64,000 nt of DNA from Komagataeibacter swingsii (GCF_003207895.1 NZ_NKUB01000003.1:124001-188000), one strand, 5' to 3'; shown: positions 10,132-19,626, counted from the first letter of the stretch. Made by a program: numbers and translations. Notes: generated by a model from the letters alone, not told the origin.

Positions 10132-10626
10132 ATGAATACAACAGGCGAATGCAGCGCCCGCATGCCGGGGTCATCCGGTGTGGACACGGACGTGGATATT
10201 GCCATCCTGCCCCGCCCCACCCGGGCGGATGAGGATGCGGTGCTAGCCATCCTGCGTGATTTCACGCGCGGCGTGGTGGGCTATATCGACAACCACGACC
10301 TTGTCATCGTGATCCGTGACCGGGCGGCGGGCACGATACGCGGCGGGCTGGTGGCGCAGTCACGCTGGGGGGAGATGCATATCGACATGCTGGCCGTCTC
10401 GCCCCGCCTGCGCGGGCGCGGCATGGGACGCAGGCTGGTTGACATGGCTGAACGCGAGGCCCGCAGGCGGGGCTGCACCCATATGTGGCTTGATACCTAT
10501 GCGTTCCAGGCGCGCGCCTTTTATGAAAAGGTGGGGTTCGAGGTATTCGGGCAGCTTGACGGGCCGCCGCCTTTCTTTCCGCGTTATTTCATGCGCAGGC
10601 TGCTGTCGGGGCCGGACGGGCGCTGA
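10132..10626 (+). CDS. GNAT family N-acetyltransferase
   Basis: 164 residues with the acetyl-CoA binding motif A (VSPRLRGRGMGRRLVDMAE, about residues 87-105) followed by DTYAFQARAFYEKVGFEVFG, the typical motif B. Its substrate is unknown. It lies between hsdS and an AI-2E-type transporter gene, same strand, 44 bases after hsdS; there is no evidence that it is part of the modification system. Confidence 0.85.
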   Translation: MNTTGECSARMPGSSGVDTDVDIAILPRPTRADEDAVLAILRDFTRGVVGYIDNHDLVIVIRDRAAGTIRGGLVAQSRWGEMHIDMLAVSPRLRGRGMGRRLVDMAEREARRRGCTHMWLDTYAFQARAFYEKVGFEVFGQLDGPPPFFPRYFMRRLLSGPDGR

Positions 10627-10756
10627 ACTGTCCGGTGGCGGCCATCATGAAATTGCGCGGATGGGGAAAACATGCGGCCACCTGCCACGCAGGGCGTGCT
10701 AGGGTGCCTGGTCTTTACGCCGAGCCTTGGAAAACAGCAGGAACAGACCACGCCAT

Positions 10757-11806
10757 ATGGATGAAAACCGGAGCCGGACCCAGTATATCGGGACCTTCAT
10801 ATTTGTCTGCGCGGTCGTGCTGTTTTCCGCGTGGATCGAACAGTCGTTCCTGTTCGCCTTTGTCTGGGGGGGTATCCTTGGCATCACGACCTACCCGCTG
10901 TATCACCGGCTGGTCGGGCGTGGCATGGGCAACCGGGTTGCGGCGGGGCTGATCGCGGCGGGGATTTTCGCGCTGCTGGCCGTACCCATGATCGCCATGG
11001 CGGTACGGGCGGGCATGGAACTGCCCTCGCTCATGGCATGGGGGCGCGGGGCGCTGCATGATGGCATTCCCGTTTCGCCGCAGATGGGGGAAATCCCGCG
11101 CATTGGCCCGCGCCTGTCGGCCCTGTGGCAACGTTACCTGTCCGACCCCGATGAACTGCGGCACTGGACCGGCGTCGCGTCGCGCATGTTCGCCACCGGC
11201 GACGGACGCGAACTGCCGCACCGGGTGATGGAAATGACGGAAACCTTCGTCATCGCAACGCTGTCGGTCTATTTCTACCTTGCCGCGTCACATGCGCTGG
11301 TGGCCGATATCCGTGCGGTCGGCCGCCGTTTCCTTGGCGAGCGGACGGGCGATGTCATGCGCAATACCGTGGGTGCGGTGCGCGGCACGGTCGCGGGGCT
11401 GGTGCTGGTGGGGCTGGGTCAGGGCGTGCTGGTGGGGGCTGGCTATTTCATCGCCGGCACCCCCCATCCCGCATTGCTGACGCTGCTGACGGCGGTGGTC
11501 AGCATCATTCCCTTCTGCGGGCCGATCCTGCTGTGCGCGACCACGCTCATGACCTTTGCCGCCAATGGCGTCACGCAGGCGATCATCGTGGCCGCGCTGG
11601 GCACCGTCGCCTATGGCGCGGGGGACCATTTTGTCCGGCCCAAGCTGATCAGCGGCAGCACCAGCATCCCTTTCCTTGCGGTGCTGACGGCCATTCTGGG
11701 GGGCTTGCACATGTTCGGGCTGCTGGGGCTGTTCATGGGGCCGACGGTCATTGCGGTCGCCCTGTCGCTGTGGCGCACGGCGGCGGCGGAAGAACAGGCG
11801 CGTTAA
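10757..11806 (+). CDS. AI-2E family (PerM/TqsA-like) transporter
   Basis: A 349-residue integral membrane protein of the AI-2E transporter superfamily (PF01594 type), with hydrophobic pairs at the N-terminus and a C-terminal group holding the family phrases LTLLTAVVSIIPFCGPIL and LIAVLTAILGG-like text (FLAVLTAILGGLHMFGLLGLFMGPTVIAVAL). Members export autoinducer-2, Na+ or other solutes; the substrate here is unknown. The start MDENRSRT is preferred over one ten codons upstream because of an AGGAAC site. Its 3' end is separated by only 13 bases from the GTG of hsdM. Confidence 0.85.
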   Translation: MDENRSRTQYIGTFIFVCAVVLFSAWIEQSFLFAFVWGGILGITTYPLYHRLVGRGMGNRVAAGLIAAGIFALLAVPMIAMAVRAGMELPSLMAWGRGALHDGIPVSPQMGEIPRIGPRLSALWQRYLSDPDELRHWTGVASRMFATGDGRELPHRVMEMTETFVIATLSVYFYLAASHALVADIRAVGRRFLGERTGDVMRNTVGAVRGTVAGLVLVGLGQGVLVGAGYFIAGTPHPALLTLLTAVVSIIPFCGPILLCATTLMTFAANGVTQAIIVAALGTVAYGAGDHFVRPKLISGSTSIPFLAVLTAILGGLHMFGLLGLFMGPTVIAVALSLWRTAAAEEQAR

Positions 11807-11819
11807 GGTCCGTCCGGTC

Positions 11820-13481
11820 GTGGCTGGCGCCGCCCGTCCACTGTTTTCGGCCGCCGCCATCTGGCGTGTGGCCGACCTGCTGCGTGGCGGCGTGGCGCCA
11901 GCGGAATACGGGCCGGTCATACTGGCGTTCACCATGTTGCGGCGGCTGGAACTGTCACGCGCCCGCCCCGCGCGCGGGCTGGATGCGGTGGCGCGCGCGG
12001 CCGACCCGCTGGCCTGCCTTGACCGCCTGATTGGCCGCCTGCCCGCCAGCGTGCGGGATATCACCGCCCAACTGGAGGTCATGCCCCTTGCCCGGCATCT
12101 GGCGCGTGCGGGCATGCTGGGGACGGTGGCGGCGCATTTCGCGGCCCTTGACCTGTCCCCCGCCCGGTATGGCACCGAGGCGATGGCCCGCCTGTTTGAG
12201 GAACTGGTCCACCACTTCGCCACCAGCCAGCGCACGGGCGCGCATTTCACCCCGCCGGAGGTTACGGACCTTATGGTGGACCTTGTCTTCGCCCCCGATG
12301 GCCCCGGCGCGCATCATGCCCTGTATGACCCGGCGGCGGGCACGGGCGCATTGCTGGGCCGGGCCGCGGACCGCCTGCTGGCGCGCGGGGTGACGGCCGA
12401 CCTGTTCGGCCAGGAAATCAGCCCCCGCGCCTGCGCCCTGTGCCGCGCGGACATGCTGCTGCGCGGGCATGCGCCGGGGCATGTCGCCAGTGGCGACACA
12501 CTGGCCCATGACGGGCATGCGGGCCGCCGCTTTGCCCGCATGCTGTCCAATCCGCCCTTCGGTCTGGACTGGCGGCATATCCGCGATGCGATACAGGCTG
12601 AACATGCCACAGGTGACGCCGGGCGTTTTGCCCCCGGCCTGCCCCGCGTGTCGGACGGGTCCATGCTGTTCATGCTGCATCTGGTCGCCCACATGCGCGG
12701 CAGGCGGGCTGGTGGCGCGCGCATCGGCGTGGTGACGCATGGGGCGGCGCTGTCCGGCGGGGGGGCGGAATCCGGTGAATCCGCCATCCGGCGGTATCTG
12801 GTGGAACATGGCCTGATCGACACGATCATTGCCCTGCCCACGGATCTGTTCGTCAATACCGGTATCGCGACCTATGTGTGGATACTGGATAACAACAGGC
12901 CCGCTGCATGGCGCGACAGGGTCCGCCTGGTTGACGCCACCGGCCTGTGGCAGCGCGCCACGTCCGGCAGTGGTGAAAAGCGGCGCGAGATGACACAGGC
13001 CCATGTTGCCGCCGTGGTGCAGGCCTGCATGGCCGATACGGCAATGGACATCATCCAGCGCGCCGGGCCGGATGGCGCGCCGGCATCATGGCAGGTACTG
13101 GCGCACGACATCCCCACCCCGGATGACGCGACGGACGGGCGCCGCGCCGCGTTTTCACGTATCCTGCCGGGGCGGGAATTCCTGTACCATGGCCTGACGG
13201 TGACGCGGCCCGCGCGTGATGGCGCACCGGCGCGCACCACCTTCCGCGTCGGGATAGAACATGACCCGCAGGCATGGTTCAGCCGGATGGTCCAGCCATA
13301 TGACCCTGAAGCCCGGCTGGATGCCGCCCGCACCGCCATGGGCTGCGCCATTTCCTTCGCGCGGTATTTCAGCCACGACGCCGCGCCGCGTCCGCTGGCG
13401 GAAATCGAGGCGGAACTGCGCCGGTCCATGGCGCGTCTGGTGGCCCTCATGCCCGGTGGGGATGAAGGGAAACGGGCATAG
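11820..13481 (+). CDS. hsdM: Type I restriction-modification DNA adenine methylase (HsdM)
   Basis: N6-adenine methyltransferase of about 553 residues, started at a GTG just after the previous gene (TAAGGT as a possible ribosome site); a longer ATG frame from 11751 would overlap the transporter. It has the SAM motif I YDPAAGTGALLG and the catalytic motif IV SNPPFGLDW, with an N-terminal helical HsdM domain and a C-terminal helix (LAEIEAELRRSMARLVALM) like those that contact HsdS. It probably methylates DNA together with the HsdS encoded at 8909. Without HsdR nearby it may be an orphan methyltransferase. Confidence 0.88.
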   Translation: MAGAARPLFSAAAIWRVADLLRGGVAPAEYGPVILAFTMLRRLELSRARPARGLDAVARAADPLACLDRLIGRLPASVRDITAQLEVMPLARHLARAGMLGTVAAHFAALDLSPARYGTEAMARLFEELVHHFATSQRTGAHFTPPEVTDLMVDLVFAPDGPGAHHALYDPAAGTGALLGRAADRLLARGVTADLFGQEISPRACALCRADMLLRGHAPGHVASGDTLAHDGHAGRRFARMLSNPPFGLDWRHIRDAIQAEHATGDAGRFAPGLPRVSDGSMLFMLHLVAHMRGRRAGGARIGVVTHGAALSGGGAESGESAIRRYLVEHGLIDTIIALPTDLFVNTGIATYVWILDNNRPAAWRDRVRLVDATGLWQRATSGSGEKRREMTQAHVAAVVQACMADTAMDIIQRAGPDGAPASWQVLAHDIPTPDDATDGRRAAFSRILPGREFLYHGLTVTRPARDGAPARTTFRVGIEHDPQAWFSRMVQPYDPEARLDAARTAMGCAISFARYFSHDAAPRPLAEIEAELRRSMARLVALMPGGDEGKRA

Positions 13482-13491
13482 GCGTTCTGGA

Positions 13492-13522
13492 AGAGGCCTG
13501 ATCCTGGCTGAAAAAGGCCTCT
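13492..13522. terminator. Hairpin after hsdM (possible terminator)
   Basis: Perfect 8-base inverted repeat AGAGGCCT / AGGCCTCT around a 15-base loop, 10 bases after the hsdM stop. There is no run of T after it, so it is at best a weak or factor-dependent terminator. Confidence 0.35.
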
Positions 13523-13543
13523 CCGGAAACCTTTGTCGGCAGG

Positions 13544-13858
13544 TCATTCCAGGGCAGCCATGGCCATGGTTTCCCTGTGCTGGATCCGTTGCGACTGGCA
13601 GTCCGAATAGGCATGGGAACCCTCAGGGAGCCGTTGCCGGCATCGCTGCTTGAACGCATCATATGCCGCCGTCGCGTCGGGGCTGGCGCGCAGATCGTTA
13701 CGAAAGGCCGCATGGCGGGTGATTTCGGGTGAACTCTGCCGGTAGCCGTGCAGTTGCACCCGCCGGATGCCGGCAATGGCGGTGGAGCCTATGTGTTCGA
13801 CCGCGGCGATCACGCCGGGGAAAGCCCTGTGCAGCTTTTCACCCTTGGCTGTCGCCAT
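13544..13858 (-). pseudogene. GrpB-family (UPF0157) nucleotidyltransferase-like protein, internally deleted
   Basis: The 104-residue frame holds two ends of a GrpB/UPF0157 protein but not its middle. The N-terminal half has AAVEHIGSTAIAGI, the family's nucleotidyltransferase signature. It then jumps directly to RRVQLHGYRQSSPEITRHAAFRNDLRAS, which corresponds to the IHLHVxxxxSPEWxRHLxFRDYLRA block normally about 60 residues further on, and ends in the family's YDAFKQRCRQRLPEGSHAYSD. The AKPxxDI segment and the leading YDPxW are absent. Family length is about 170, so this is probably a decayed copy. Confidence 0.7.
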
Positions 13859-13920
13859 GTCGTGCCAGCGTGGGTCACATGGGGTGGCATCGTGTCTCTC
13901 CCGCGGGCCGGATCACCCGG

Positions 13921-15153
13921 CTACAGGCCGACCTGTCCCTGTTCATCAAGATAGTACAGGAAATCATTGATGGCGTGGAATTCGCCCAGGTGGTCCAGTA
14001 CATGATAGGCGAAGGCCAGCGCCCCGGCCCGGCATGCCGCACGCTGCTTCGGGTCGGCTATCATGTCGAAATCCGCCGTATGGGCGTAACCGATGATGCG
14101 GCGGATGATCTCTATCCCCGCAAAACCGATGGTGTCGCCCATGACTTCATCCATGAACGCATGCTGGGCCACATGGGCTGCGGGGCCATAGGCCAGCGGG
14201 CGCAGCGTGCCCGGCGGCGGGGTCTCGTTGCCCTTCCATAACCCCATGAACTGTTCATGGAAACTGCCCCAGAAGGCCGCGATATCGCGCAGCGCGGCCT
14301 TGCGCGCCGCCCGTTCGGGCGTTGCGAAGTAATGCAGCACCAGGTTGCCCACGAACATGCCGCAATCGAACCCGATGGGGCCGTATATCGCGAATTCCCC
14401 ATCAATCACGCGGGTGTCGTCCGCCGTACTCATGATCGAACCGGTATGCAGGTCGCCATGCAGCAGCGCCTGTGGCTGCGACAGGAAACGCCGGCGCAGG
14501 TTTTCAACCGCCAGCAGGGTCGCGGCGCTGGAACGGATATCCAGCACGATGGGGGTCAGGATGGGGTCGTGCCAGTGGTTGCGCGGGTGGTCGCGGTACG
14601 GGTCATCCAGCACAAGGTCCAGCGTGATGCGGGTCAGGGCAACGTTGGCGGCAAAGGTGCGCCGCGTGGTGAACACCTCCTCGAACGGACGGGCGAGCAG
14701 CGATGTGCCAAACGCGGCATGCGCGATGAAGGTGCCGATGCGCGGTGCCACCCCGGGCCAGTCCGCGCCCTGCATCAGCGCCGTGCGCAGCACGGTATGG
14801 CCTGACAGGCTTTCGACAATCAGGACATACAGGCCGGGGTCGAAATACAGGCATTCCGTCGTAAGCCCGCCCACCAGCGGCAGCACCGCGCGCAGCCATG
14901 CGGCTTCGAAAAACGTGCGGTCCAGCGGCATCTTCCATGCCGGGTCCACGCGCACATGTGGCAGGGACTGCTTCAGGCAGACCTCCCCCGCAGGCCCGCC
15001 GACCAGGAAGACGTTGTTGAGGTTGCCGTCACTGACCTCGCGCACCCGCCACTGCGCGGGCGCGCCACCAAGGCGCGTGGCCACGTCCGGCAGGCCCGCG
15101 ATCAGGTCACGTATGCCGTTCGCGTCCAGCGTGTGGTAGGGGGTCTGGGTCAT
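13921..15153 (-). CDS. mtnK: S-methyl-5-thioribose kinase
   Basis: Phosphorylates methylthioribose in the methionine salvage pathway. The 410-residue protein has the kinase text GNLNNVFLV (ATP loop), the catalytic LLHGDLHTGSI, and the DGEFA metal motif (VIDGEFAIYGPIGFDCGMF), all diagnostic of MtnK among APH-like kinases, and ends near the usual 400-residue length. No other salvage gene (mtnA, mtnB, mtnC) is in the window, so its pathway partners must lie elsewhere. It is divergent from bfr, 158 bases apart. Confidence 0.92.
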   Translation of the reverse strand: MTQTPYHTLDANGIRDLIAGLPDVATRLGGAPAQWRVREVSDGNLNNVFLVGGPAGEVCLKQSLPHVRVDPAWKMPLDRTFFEAAWLRAVLPLVGGLTTECLYFDPGLYVLIVESLSGHTVLRTALMQGADWPGVAPRIGTFIAHAAFGTSLLARPFEEVFTTRRTFAANVALTRITLDLVLDDPYRDHPRNHWHDPILTPIVLDIRSSAATLLAVENLRRRFLSQPQALLHGDLHTGSIMSTADDTRVIDGEFAIYGPIGFDCGMFVGNLVLHYFATPERAARKAALRDIAAFWGSFHEQFMGLWKGNETPPPGTLRPLAYGPAAHVAQHAFMDEVMGDTIGFAGIEIIRRIIGYAHTADFDMIADPKQRAACRAGALAFAYHVLDHLGEFHAINDFLYYLDEQGQVGL

Positions 15154-15311
15154 GCGGCTCTCCTCATGCCATGCGCCGCGTGCTGCGGGGTTACGGGGCG
15201 TGGCAGGGTCGCGCGCAGTCGGCGGTTATGCAACGCTTTTTTATAATTGAGCGCGGGCAGGCGCCGCAGTAACCCGGATGGATAAACATTGAGCAGGAGA
15301 GGAACGCGCAC

Positions 15312-15800
15312 ATGCCGATCAAAGATCCGAAGGTGATCGAACACCTGAACACGCAACTGACGAACGAACTGACGGCCATCAACCAGTATTACCTGCACGC
15401 CCGCACGCTGCGCCACTGGGGCGTGACGCTGCTGGGCAAGAAGGAATACGCGGAATCGATCGAGGAGATGAAACACGCCGACTGGCTGATCGAACGCATC
15501 CTGTACCTGGGCGGCCTGCCCAACGTGCAGCGCTACAACCAGATCCTGGTGGGGCAGGACGTGGAGGAAATCCTCAGATGCGACCTGAAGCTTGAGGAAA
15601 AGGCCATTGGCGACCTGCGCGCGGGCATCGCCTATTGCGAAAGCGTGCGTGACTTCGTCTCCCGCGACCTGCTGCTGAAGATTCTGGTCAACGAGGAGGA
15701 GCACGAGGACTTCCTCGACCGCCAGTTCGACCTGATCCGCCAGGTGGGGATCGAGAAATACATCCAGCTCAATTCCGCTCCCGCCCCCGATCAGGACTGA
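15312..15800 (+). CDS. bfr: Bacterioferritin
   Basis: Iron-storage cage protein with ferroxidase activity. At 162 residues it is the standard length and starts MPIKDPKVIEHLN after an AGGAGAGG ribosome site. Ferroxidase and haem residues are in place: Glu19, Glu52 and His55, with haem-ligand Met53 in EEMKHADWLIERILYLGGLP; a later Glu pair lies in NEEEHEDFLD. It lies about 1 kb from fur, forming an iron-homeostasis neighbourhood. A TATAAT hexamer at 15242-15247 could be its -10 element. Confidence 0.96.
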   Translation: MPIKDPKVIEHLNTQLTNELTAINQYYLHARTLRHWGVTLLGKKEYAESIEEMKHADWLIERILYLGGLPNVQRYNQILVGQDVEEILRCDLKLEEKAIGDLRAGIAYCESVRDFVSRDLLLKILVNEEEHEDFLDRQFDLIRQVGIEKYIQLNSAPAPDQD

Positions 15801-16031
15801 CCATCTTACGGCTGGCGCCACGCGGCCCCGCCTGCCCGTGGGGGCGGGTGGATGGCGGTGGCGCCGCGCCTTCCTGCCACGCAAGGATGTCGAGCAGTTC
15901 AAGGAATGCGTTTTCCACGAACATGCAGGCGTGGCGCATGGACAGCCGGGGTGATGGCATGGCGGGTCATCCTGTTATCATGCGGCGATGCGCGACCGGC
16001 CGGCGCGCGTTCCCCCTTGTTTTGATCGGTC

Positions 16032-16643
16032 CTACGGACCGCTGCTCCGTGCGACGGTGGCGTTGCCGGGCCACATGACGTGGGCTGTGTCCATGTCGGC
16101 GCCATGCCAGCGCAGGGCCGCAAGGCAGCCCGCGCCCACGGGCTGCGGTACTGCGGCGGGCATGGCGGGGGCGACACCATGCATGCCGGTCGTCGCGGCG
16201 GCGGGTGGCCGCGTCCAGCGCAGGCTGCCGCCCCCGCCATTATGGCCCCGGCGCGGCAGCCAGTATCCCGCGCCCGCCATGCAGGCCCCAAGCTGGGTGA
16301 CGGCGGCGGCAAAGGGGGCGAGGACGTGATGGTGGGTGAAAACCGGCCGCAGCGTGCGGCGTACCTCGGTCTCGCGCCCTTCCTGCGCGGCGGCGGCGGC
16401 GATGAGGAAGCGGTTTTCCGTGCCCGTCAGGTGCGTCGCGCTACAGATCGCCACGTCCATCGGGCCGTTGTGGTAGGCGCGCAGCCGCTCCAGCGCCATG
16501 TGGAAGGCATCGGCCACGGCGGCGAAATCCGACCGGAAGCACGGCAGGGCCAGGCCGGGCATATGGCCCGCCCCCCCGCCCGCGCCGCTAAGGCGGCGTA
16601 CGCACCAGACCAGCAGGCGTTCGCTGCACGAAAGATCATTCAT
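16032..16643 (-). CDS. Hypothetical protein divergent from fur
   Basis: A 203-residue frame from MNDLSCSERLLVW. The first 120 residues look like a real folded helical protein (ERLLVWCVRRL, DFAAVADAFHMALERLRAYH, TGTENRFLIAAAAAQEG). The last 80 are Gly/Pro/Ala-rich and could be a frame that has run on. I do not recognise the family. It sits between bfr (convergent) and fur (divergent), and the shared upstream region carries a Fur-box-like palindrome, so iron-dependent expression is plausible. An alternative Met lies seven codons upstream. Confidence 0.5.
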   Translation of the reverse strand: MNDLSCSERLLVWCVRRLSGAGGGAGHMPGLALPCFRSDFAAVADAFHMALERLRAYHNGPMDVAICSATHLTGTENRFLIAAAAAQEGRETEVRRTLRPVFTHHHVLAPFAAAVTQLGACMAGAGYWLPRRGHNGGGGSLRWTRPPAAATTGMHGVAPAMPAAVPQPVGAGCLAALRWHGADMDTAHVMWPGNATVARSSGP

Positions 16644-16716
16644 GAAAACTGTCGTGTTGGTCATTATCCGCTCGGGCCTTGGCGAAGCCCGCTCCCTGTT
16701 ATGTCGGTGGGATGAC

Positions 16717-16735
16717 GATAATGAGAAAGATTATC
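16717..16735. promoter_or_regulatory. Fur-box-like operator upstream of fur
   Basis: The 19-base site GATAATGAGAAAGATTATC has perfect 6-base arms (GATAAT / ATTATC) and matches the classical 19-base iron box at 16 of 19 positions. It lies 80 bases before the fur start and 74 bases before the divergent hypothetical gene, so it could serve autoregulation of fur and iron control of the neighbour. Confidence 0.65.
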
Positions 16736-16814
16736 ATTTGCAATTAAAATCGACGCGCGGAACGCCCTATCCCTACTGGACCGCGGTGGTCGGTCTGGAT
16801 TACGTTACAGAACG

Positions 16815-17264
16815 ATGAAAGAGCCGAATTCCCCCGATTCTCCCCTGGCGGACCTATGCCGCCAGCGCGGCCTGAAACTGACAGGCCAACGTCGGACGAT
16901 TGCCTTCGTCCTGTCTGATAGTGATGACCATCCGGATGTGGAGGAACTGTACCGCCGCGCGGTTGAAGTGGACCCACGCATTTCAATCGCGACGGTGTAC
17001 CGCACCGTGCGCCTGTTTGAGGAAAACGGCATCCTGCAGCGCCGTGACTTCGGCGGCGGCCGCGCGCGGTACGAAGTGGCGGATGGCGACCATGGCGATC
17101 ACTATCACCTGATCGACGCCGATACCGGCAAGGTCATTGAATTCGAGAATACCGAACTGGATTCCTTGCTTGAGGGTATCGTGCGCCAGATGGGCTACGA
17201 CCTTGTCACGACCCGCCTGTCCGTTGTCGGCCGCAGGACGGTGAAGCCGCGCACACGCGGCTGA
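16815..17264 (+). CDS. fur: Fur family ferric uptake regulator
   Basis: Iron-responsive repressor of 149 residues. It has an N-terminal winged helix (CRQRGLKLTGQRRTIAFVLSDSDDHPDVEELY, ISIATVYRTVRLFEENGI) and a C-terminal dimer/metal domain with ADGDHGDHYHLIDADTGKVIEFEN. The CxxC structural zinc pair of enterobacterial Fur is missing (the text is LIDADTGK where LICxxCG is usual), as in many alphaproteobacterial Fur/Mur proteins. Fur is preferred over Irr or Zur because of the GKVIEFEN text and the iron neighbourhood, but the metal specificity is inferred. Confidence 0.88.
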   Translation: MKEPNSPDSPLADLCRQRGLKLTGQRRTIAFVLSDSDDHPDVEELYRRAVEVDPRISIATVYRTVRLFEENGILQRRDFGGGRARYEVADGDHGDHYHLIDADTGKVIEFENTELDSLLEGIVRQMGYDLVTTRLSVVGRRTVKPRTRG

Positions 17265-17323
17265 TCCCCGCATCCCACCCGGCATCATCCCCCTGCCCTG
17301 CCTTATGCCGCGCCCCGTGGCGG

Positions 17324-17671
17324 TCAGGGCGCGGGGTCTGGCGCCATCCATTCGGGGTGGCGGCGTTCGACCCATTCCAGCATGCGCGCGGTCAGCCTGC
17401 GCAGCGCGGGCACGTCCTCCGCCAGCAGGATAAGGCCCAGCGGCAGCATCCATACCCCCAGCACCGGCAGGAAGCTCAGCAACCCGCCCACGATCAGCAG
17501 GCTGCCCAGAATGGCCCGCAGCCATGCCCGCCCCGGCTGCAAAAGCCCGCGCATGGCCTGTTCGCCCCGCGCGGGCAGGCGGCGCAGCAGCCGTTCCAGC
17601 CGCTGGCGGCGCAGTTGTTCAGGGTCCATGTCTGCCGACACAGGGCCATTGGGCGGGTGGGCGCTGTCCAT
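17324..17671 (-). CDS. Small membrane protein (PGPGW-like)
   Basis: 115 residues: a basic N-terminal half (EQLRRQRLERLLRRLPARG), a hydrophobic hairpin (AILGSLLIVGGLLSFLPVLG, then VWMLPLGLILLAED) and a charged tail (RRLTARMLEWVERRHPEWM). The hairpin with a Pro-Gly turn resembles the PGPGW family of putative transmembrane proteins, although the PGPGW turn reads PVLGVWM here. Function unknown. It is convergent with fur, 59 bases apart. Confidence 0.75.
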   Translation of the reverse strand: MDSAHPPNGPVSADMDPEQLRRQRLERLLRRLPARGEQAMRGLLQPGRAWLRAILGSLLIVGGLLSFLPVLGVWMLPLGLILLAEDVPALRRLTARMLEWVERRHPEWMAPDPAP

Positions 17672-17958
17672 GAACGTATGATGGGGTCATTCCCCCGGCC
17701 CTGCAACCCATGCGCGGGAACGTGATGGAGGGACAGGAAGGCGGAAAAGGCCCGAATTTTGATATAGTTCAATGCCTGTATCGCACCTCACGCGCCAGTG
17801 TCCGGGCATGATGCATGTCCTTTTCCGTCCCATGCACCGTTATCCGCGCGGGGTGCCCCCATGCGTGGGGGTGGTTTGCGGGTGGACGCTGCCTGTATCG
17901 GGCTGTAAGGGAATTTGTAGAATATGCGCTTTTTCATATCGTATTTTGGGAGCAGTCA

Positions 17959-19626
17959 ATGCCCAGCATAAGCCCATTTGCCGGCAAGCCGGTCGATCCG
18001 GACCGTCTTGTCAATATCGACGCCCTGCTTGACGCCTATTACACCCGCAAGCCCGACCCCGCCATTGCAACGCAGCGCGTGGCGTTTGGCACGTCGGGGC
18101 ACCGTGGTTCCTCGCTGACCACCAGCTTCAACGAAAACCACATCCTGTCGATCAGCCAGGCGATTGCCGACTACCGCAAGGGCGCGGGCATAACCGGGCC
18201 GCTGTTCATCGGCATTGACACCCACGCGCTTTCCCGTCCCGCGCTGAAATCCGCGCTGGAAGTGTTCGCGGCCAATGGCGTGGAAGTCCGCATCGATGCA
18301 AAGGACGGCTATACCCCCACGCCGGTCATCTCGCACGCGATCCTGACCTATAACCGCGATCGCAGCACGGACCTTGCCGATGGCGTGGTGATCACCCCGT
18401 CACATAACCCGCCGGAAGATGGTGGCTACAAGTACAATCCCCCCCATGGTGGCCCGGCGGATACCGACATCACCAAGGTGGTGGAAAACGCGGCCAATGA
18501 CTACATGGCCAAAAAGATGGAAGGCGTCAGGCGCGTCAGCCTGGAGGACGCGCTGAAGGTCCCCACCACGAAGCGCCATGATTACATCACGCCATACGTG
18601 GATGACCTGGCCGCCGTGGTGGACATGGACGTGATCCGTGAATCCGGCGTGTCGATCGGCATTGACCCGCTGGGTGGGGCGGCGGTGGATTACTGGCAGC
18701 CGATCATCGACAAATACGGCATCAACGCCACGATCGTCAGCAAGGAAGTGGACCCGACCTTCCGCTTCATGACCGCCGACTGGGACGGGCAGATCCGCAT
18801 GGACTGTTCCTCCCCCTACGCCATGGCGCGCCTTGTCGGGATGAAGGACAAATTCGACATCGCCTTCGCCAATGATACCGATGCCGACCGCCATGGCATC
18901 GTGTCGGGCCGGTACGGGCTTATGAACCCCAACCATTATCTGGCCGTCGCGATTGAGTACCTGTTCAACAACCGCGAGAACTGGAACCCCAGCGCGGGCG
19001 TGGGCAAGACGGTGGTCAGCAGCAGCATGATCGACCGCGTAGCCAGGGAAATCGGCCGCAAGCTGGTGGAAGTGCCGGTCGGGTTCAAGTGGTTTGTCGA
19101 TGGGCTGTACAACGGCACGCTGGGCTTTGGCGGGGAAGAAAGTGCTGGCGCGTCCTTCCTGCGCCGTGCCGGCACGGTGTGGAGCACGGACAAGGACGGC
19201 ATCATCCTTGGCCTGCTGGCAGCCGAAATCACCGCCCGCACCAAGCGCACCCCGGGGGCTGCGTACGAGGACATGACCAAACGCCTGGGCACGCCGTACT
19301 ATGCGCGGATCGACGCCCCGGCCGACCCGGAACAGAAGGCCATCCTGAAAAACCTCTCGCCCGAGCAGATCGGCATGACCGAACTGGCGGGTGAGCCGAT
19401 CCTCAGCACCCTGACCAACGCACCGGGCAACGGGGCGGCCATTGGCGGGCTTAAGGTTTCGGCCAAGGACGGCTGGTTTGCCGCCCGTCCCTCCGGCACG
19501 GAAAACGTCTACAAGATCTACGCCGAAAGCTTCAAGAGCGAGGCGCACCTCAAGGCCATCCAGACCGAGGCACAGGATGCGATTTCCGCCCTGTTCGCCA
19601 AGGCTGCCCAGAAAAAGGCTGGCTGA
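17959..19626 (+). CDS. pgm: Phosphoglucomutase (alpha-D-glucose phosphate-specific)
   Basis: Interconverts glucose 6-phosphate and glucose 1-phosphate, the precursor of UDP-glucose for cellulose and other exopolysaccharides; the equivalent gene of cellulose-making Komagataeibacter is known as celB. The start [16 protein letters not shown] after GGGAG gives 555 residues, the family length; an upstream extension to 17815 is unconserved. Motifs: TSGHRGSS, the phosphoserine loop [11 protein letters not shown], the metal loop NDTDADRHG, and sugar-binding [11 protein letters not shown] good hairpin terminator follows. Confidence 0.95.
   Translation: MPSISPFAGKPVDPDRLVNIDALLDAYYTRKPDPAIATQRVAFGTSGHRGSSLTTSFNENHILSISQAIADYRKGAGITGPLFIGIDTHALSRPALKSALEVFAANGVEVRIDAKDGYTPTPVISHAILTYNRDRSTDLADGVVITPSHNPPEDGGYKYNPPHGGPADTDITKVVENAANDYMAKKMEGVRRVSLEDALKVPTTKRHDYITPYVDDLAAVVDMDVIRESGVSIGIDPLGGAAVDYWQPIIDKYGINATIVSKEVDPTFRFMTADWDGQIRMDCSSPYAMARLVGMKDKFDIAFANDTDADRHGIVSGRYGLMNPNHYLAVAIEYLFNNRENWNPSAGVGKTVVSSSMIDRVAREIGRKLVEVPVGFKWFVDGLYNGTLGFGGEESAGASFLRRAGTVWSTDKDGIILGLLAAEITARTKRTPGAAYEDMTKRLGTPYYARIDAPADPEQKAILKNLSPEQIGMTELAGEPILSTLTNAPGNGAAIGGLKVSAKDGWFAARPSGTENVYKIYAESFKSEAHLKAIQTEAQDAISALFAKAAQKKAG

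Noticed and set aside
15769-15960. 63-codon minus-strand frame after bfr
   Set aside because: The N-terminal part looks protein-like, but it overlaps the bfr 3' end, has a Pro/Arg-rich tail and no visible ribosome site; too weak to list.
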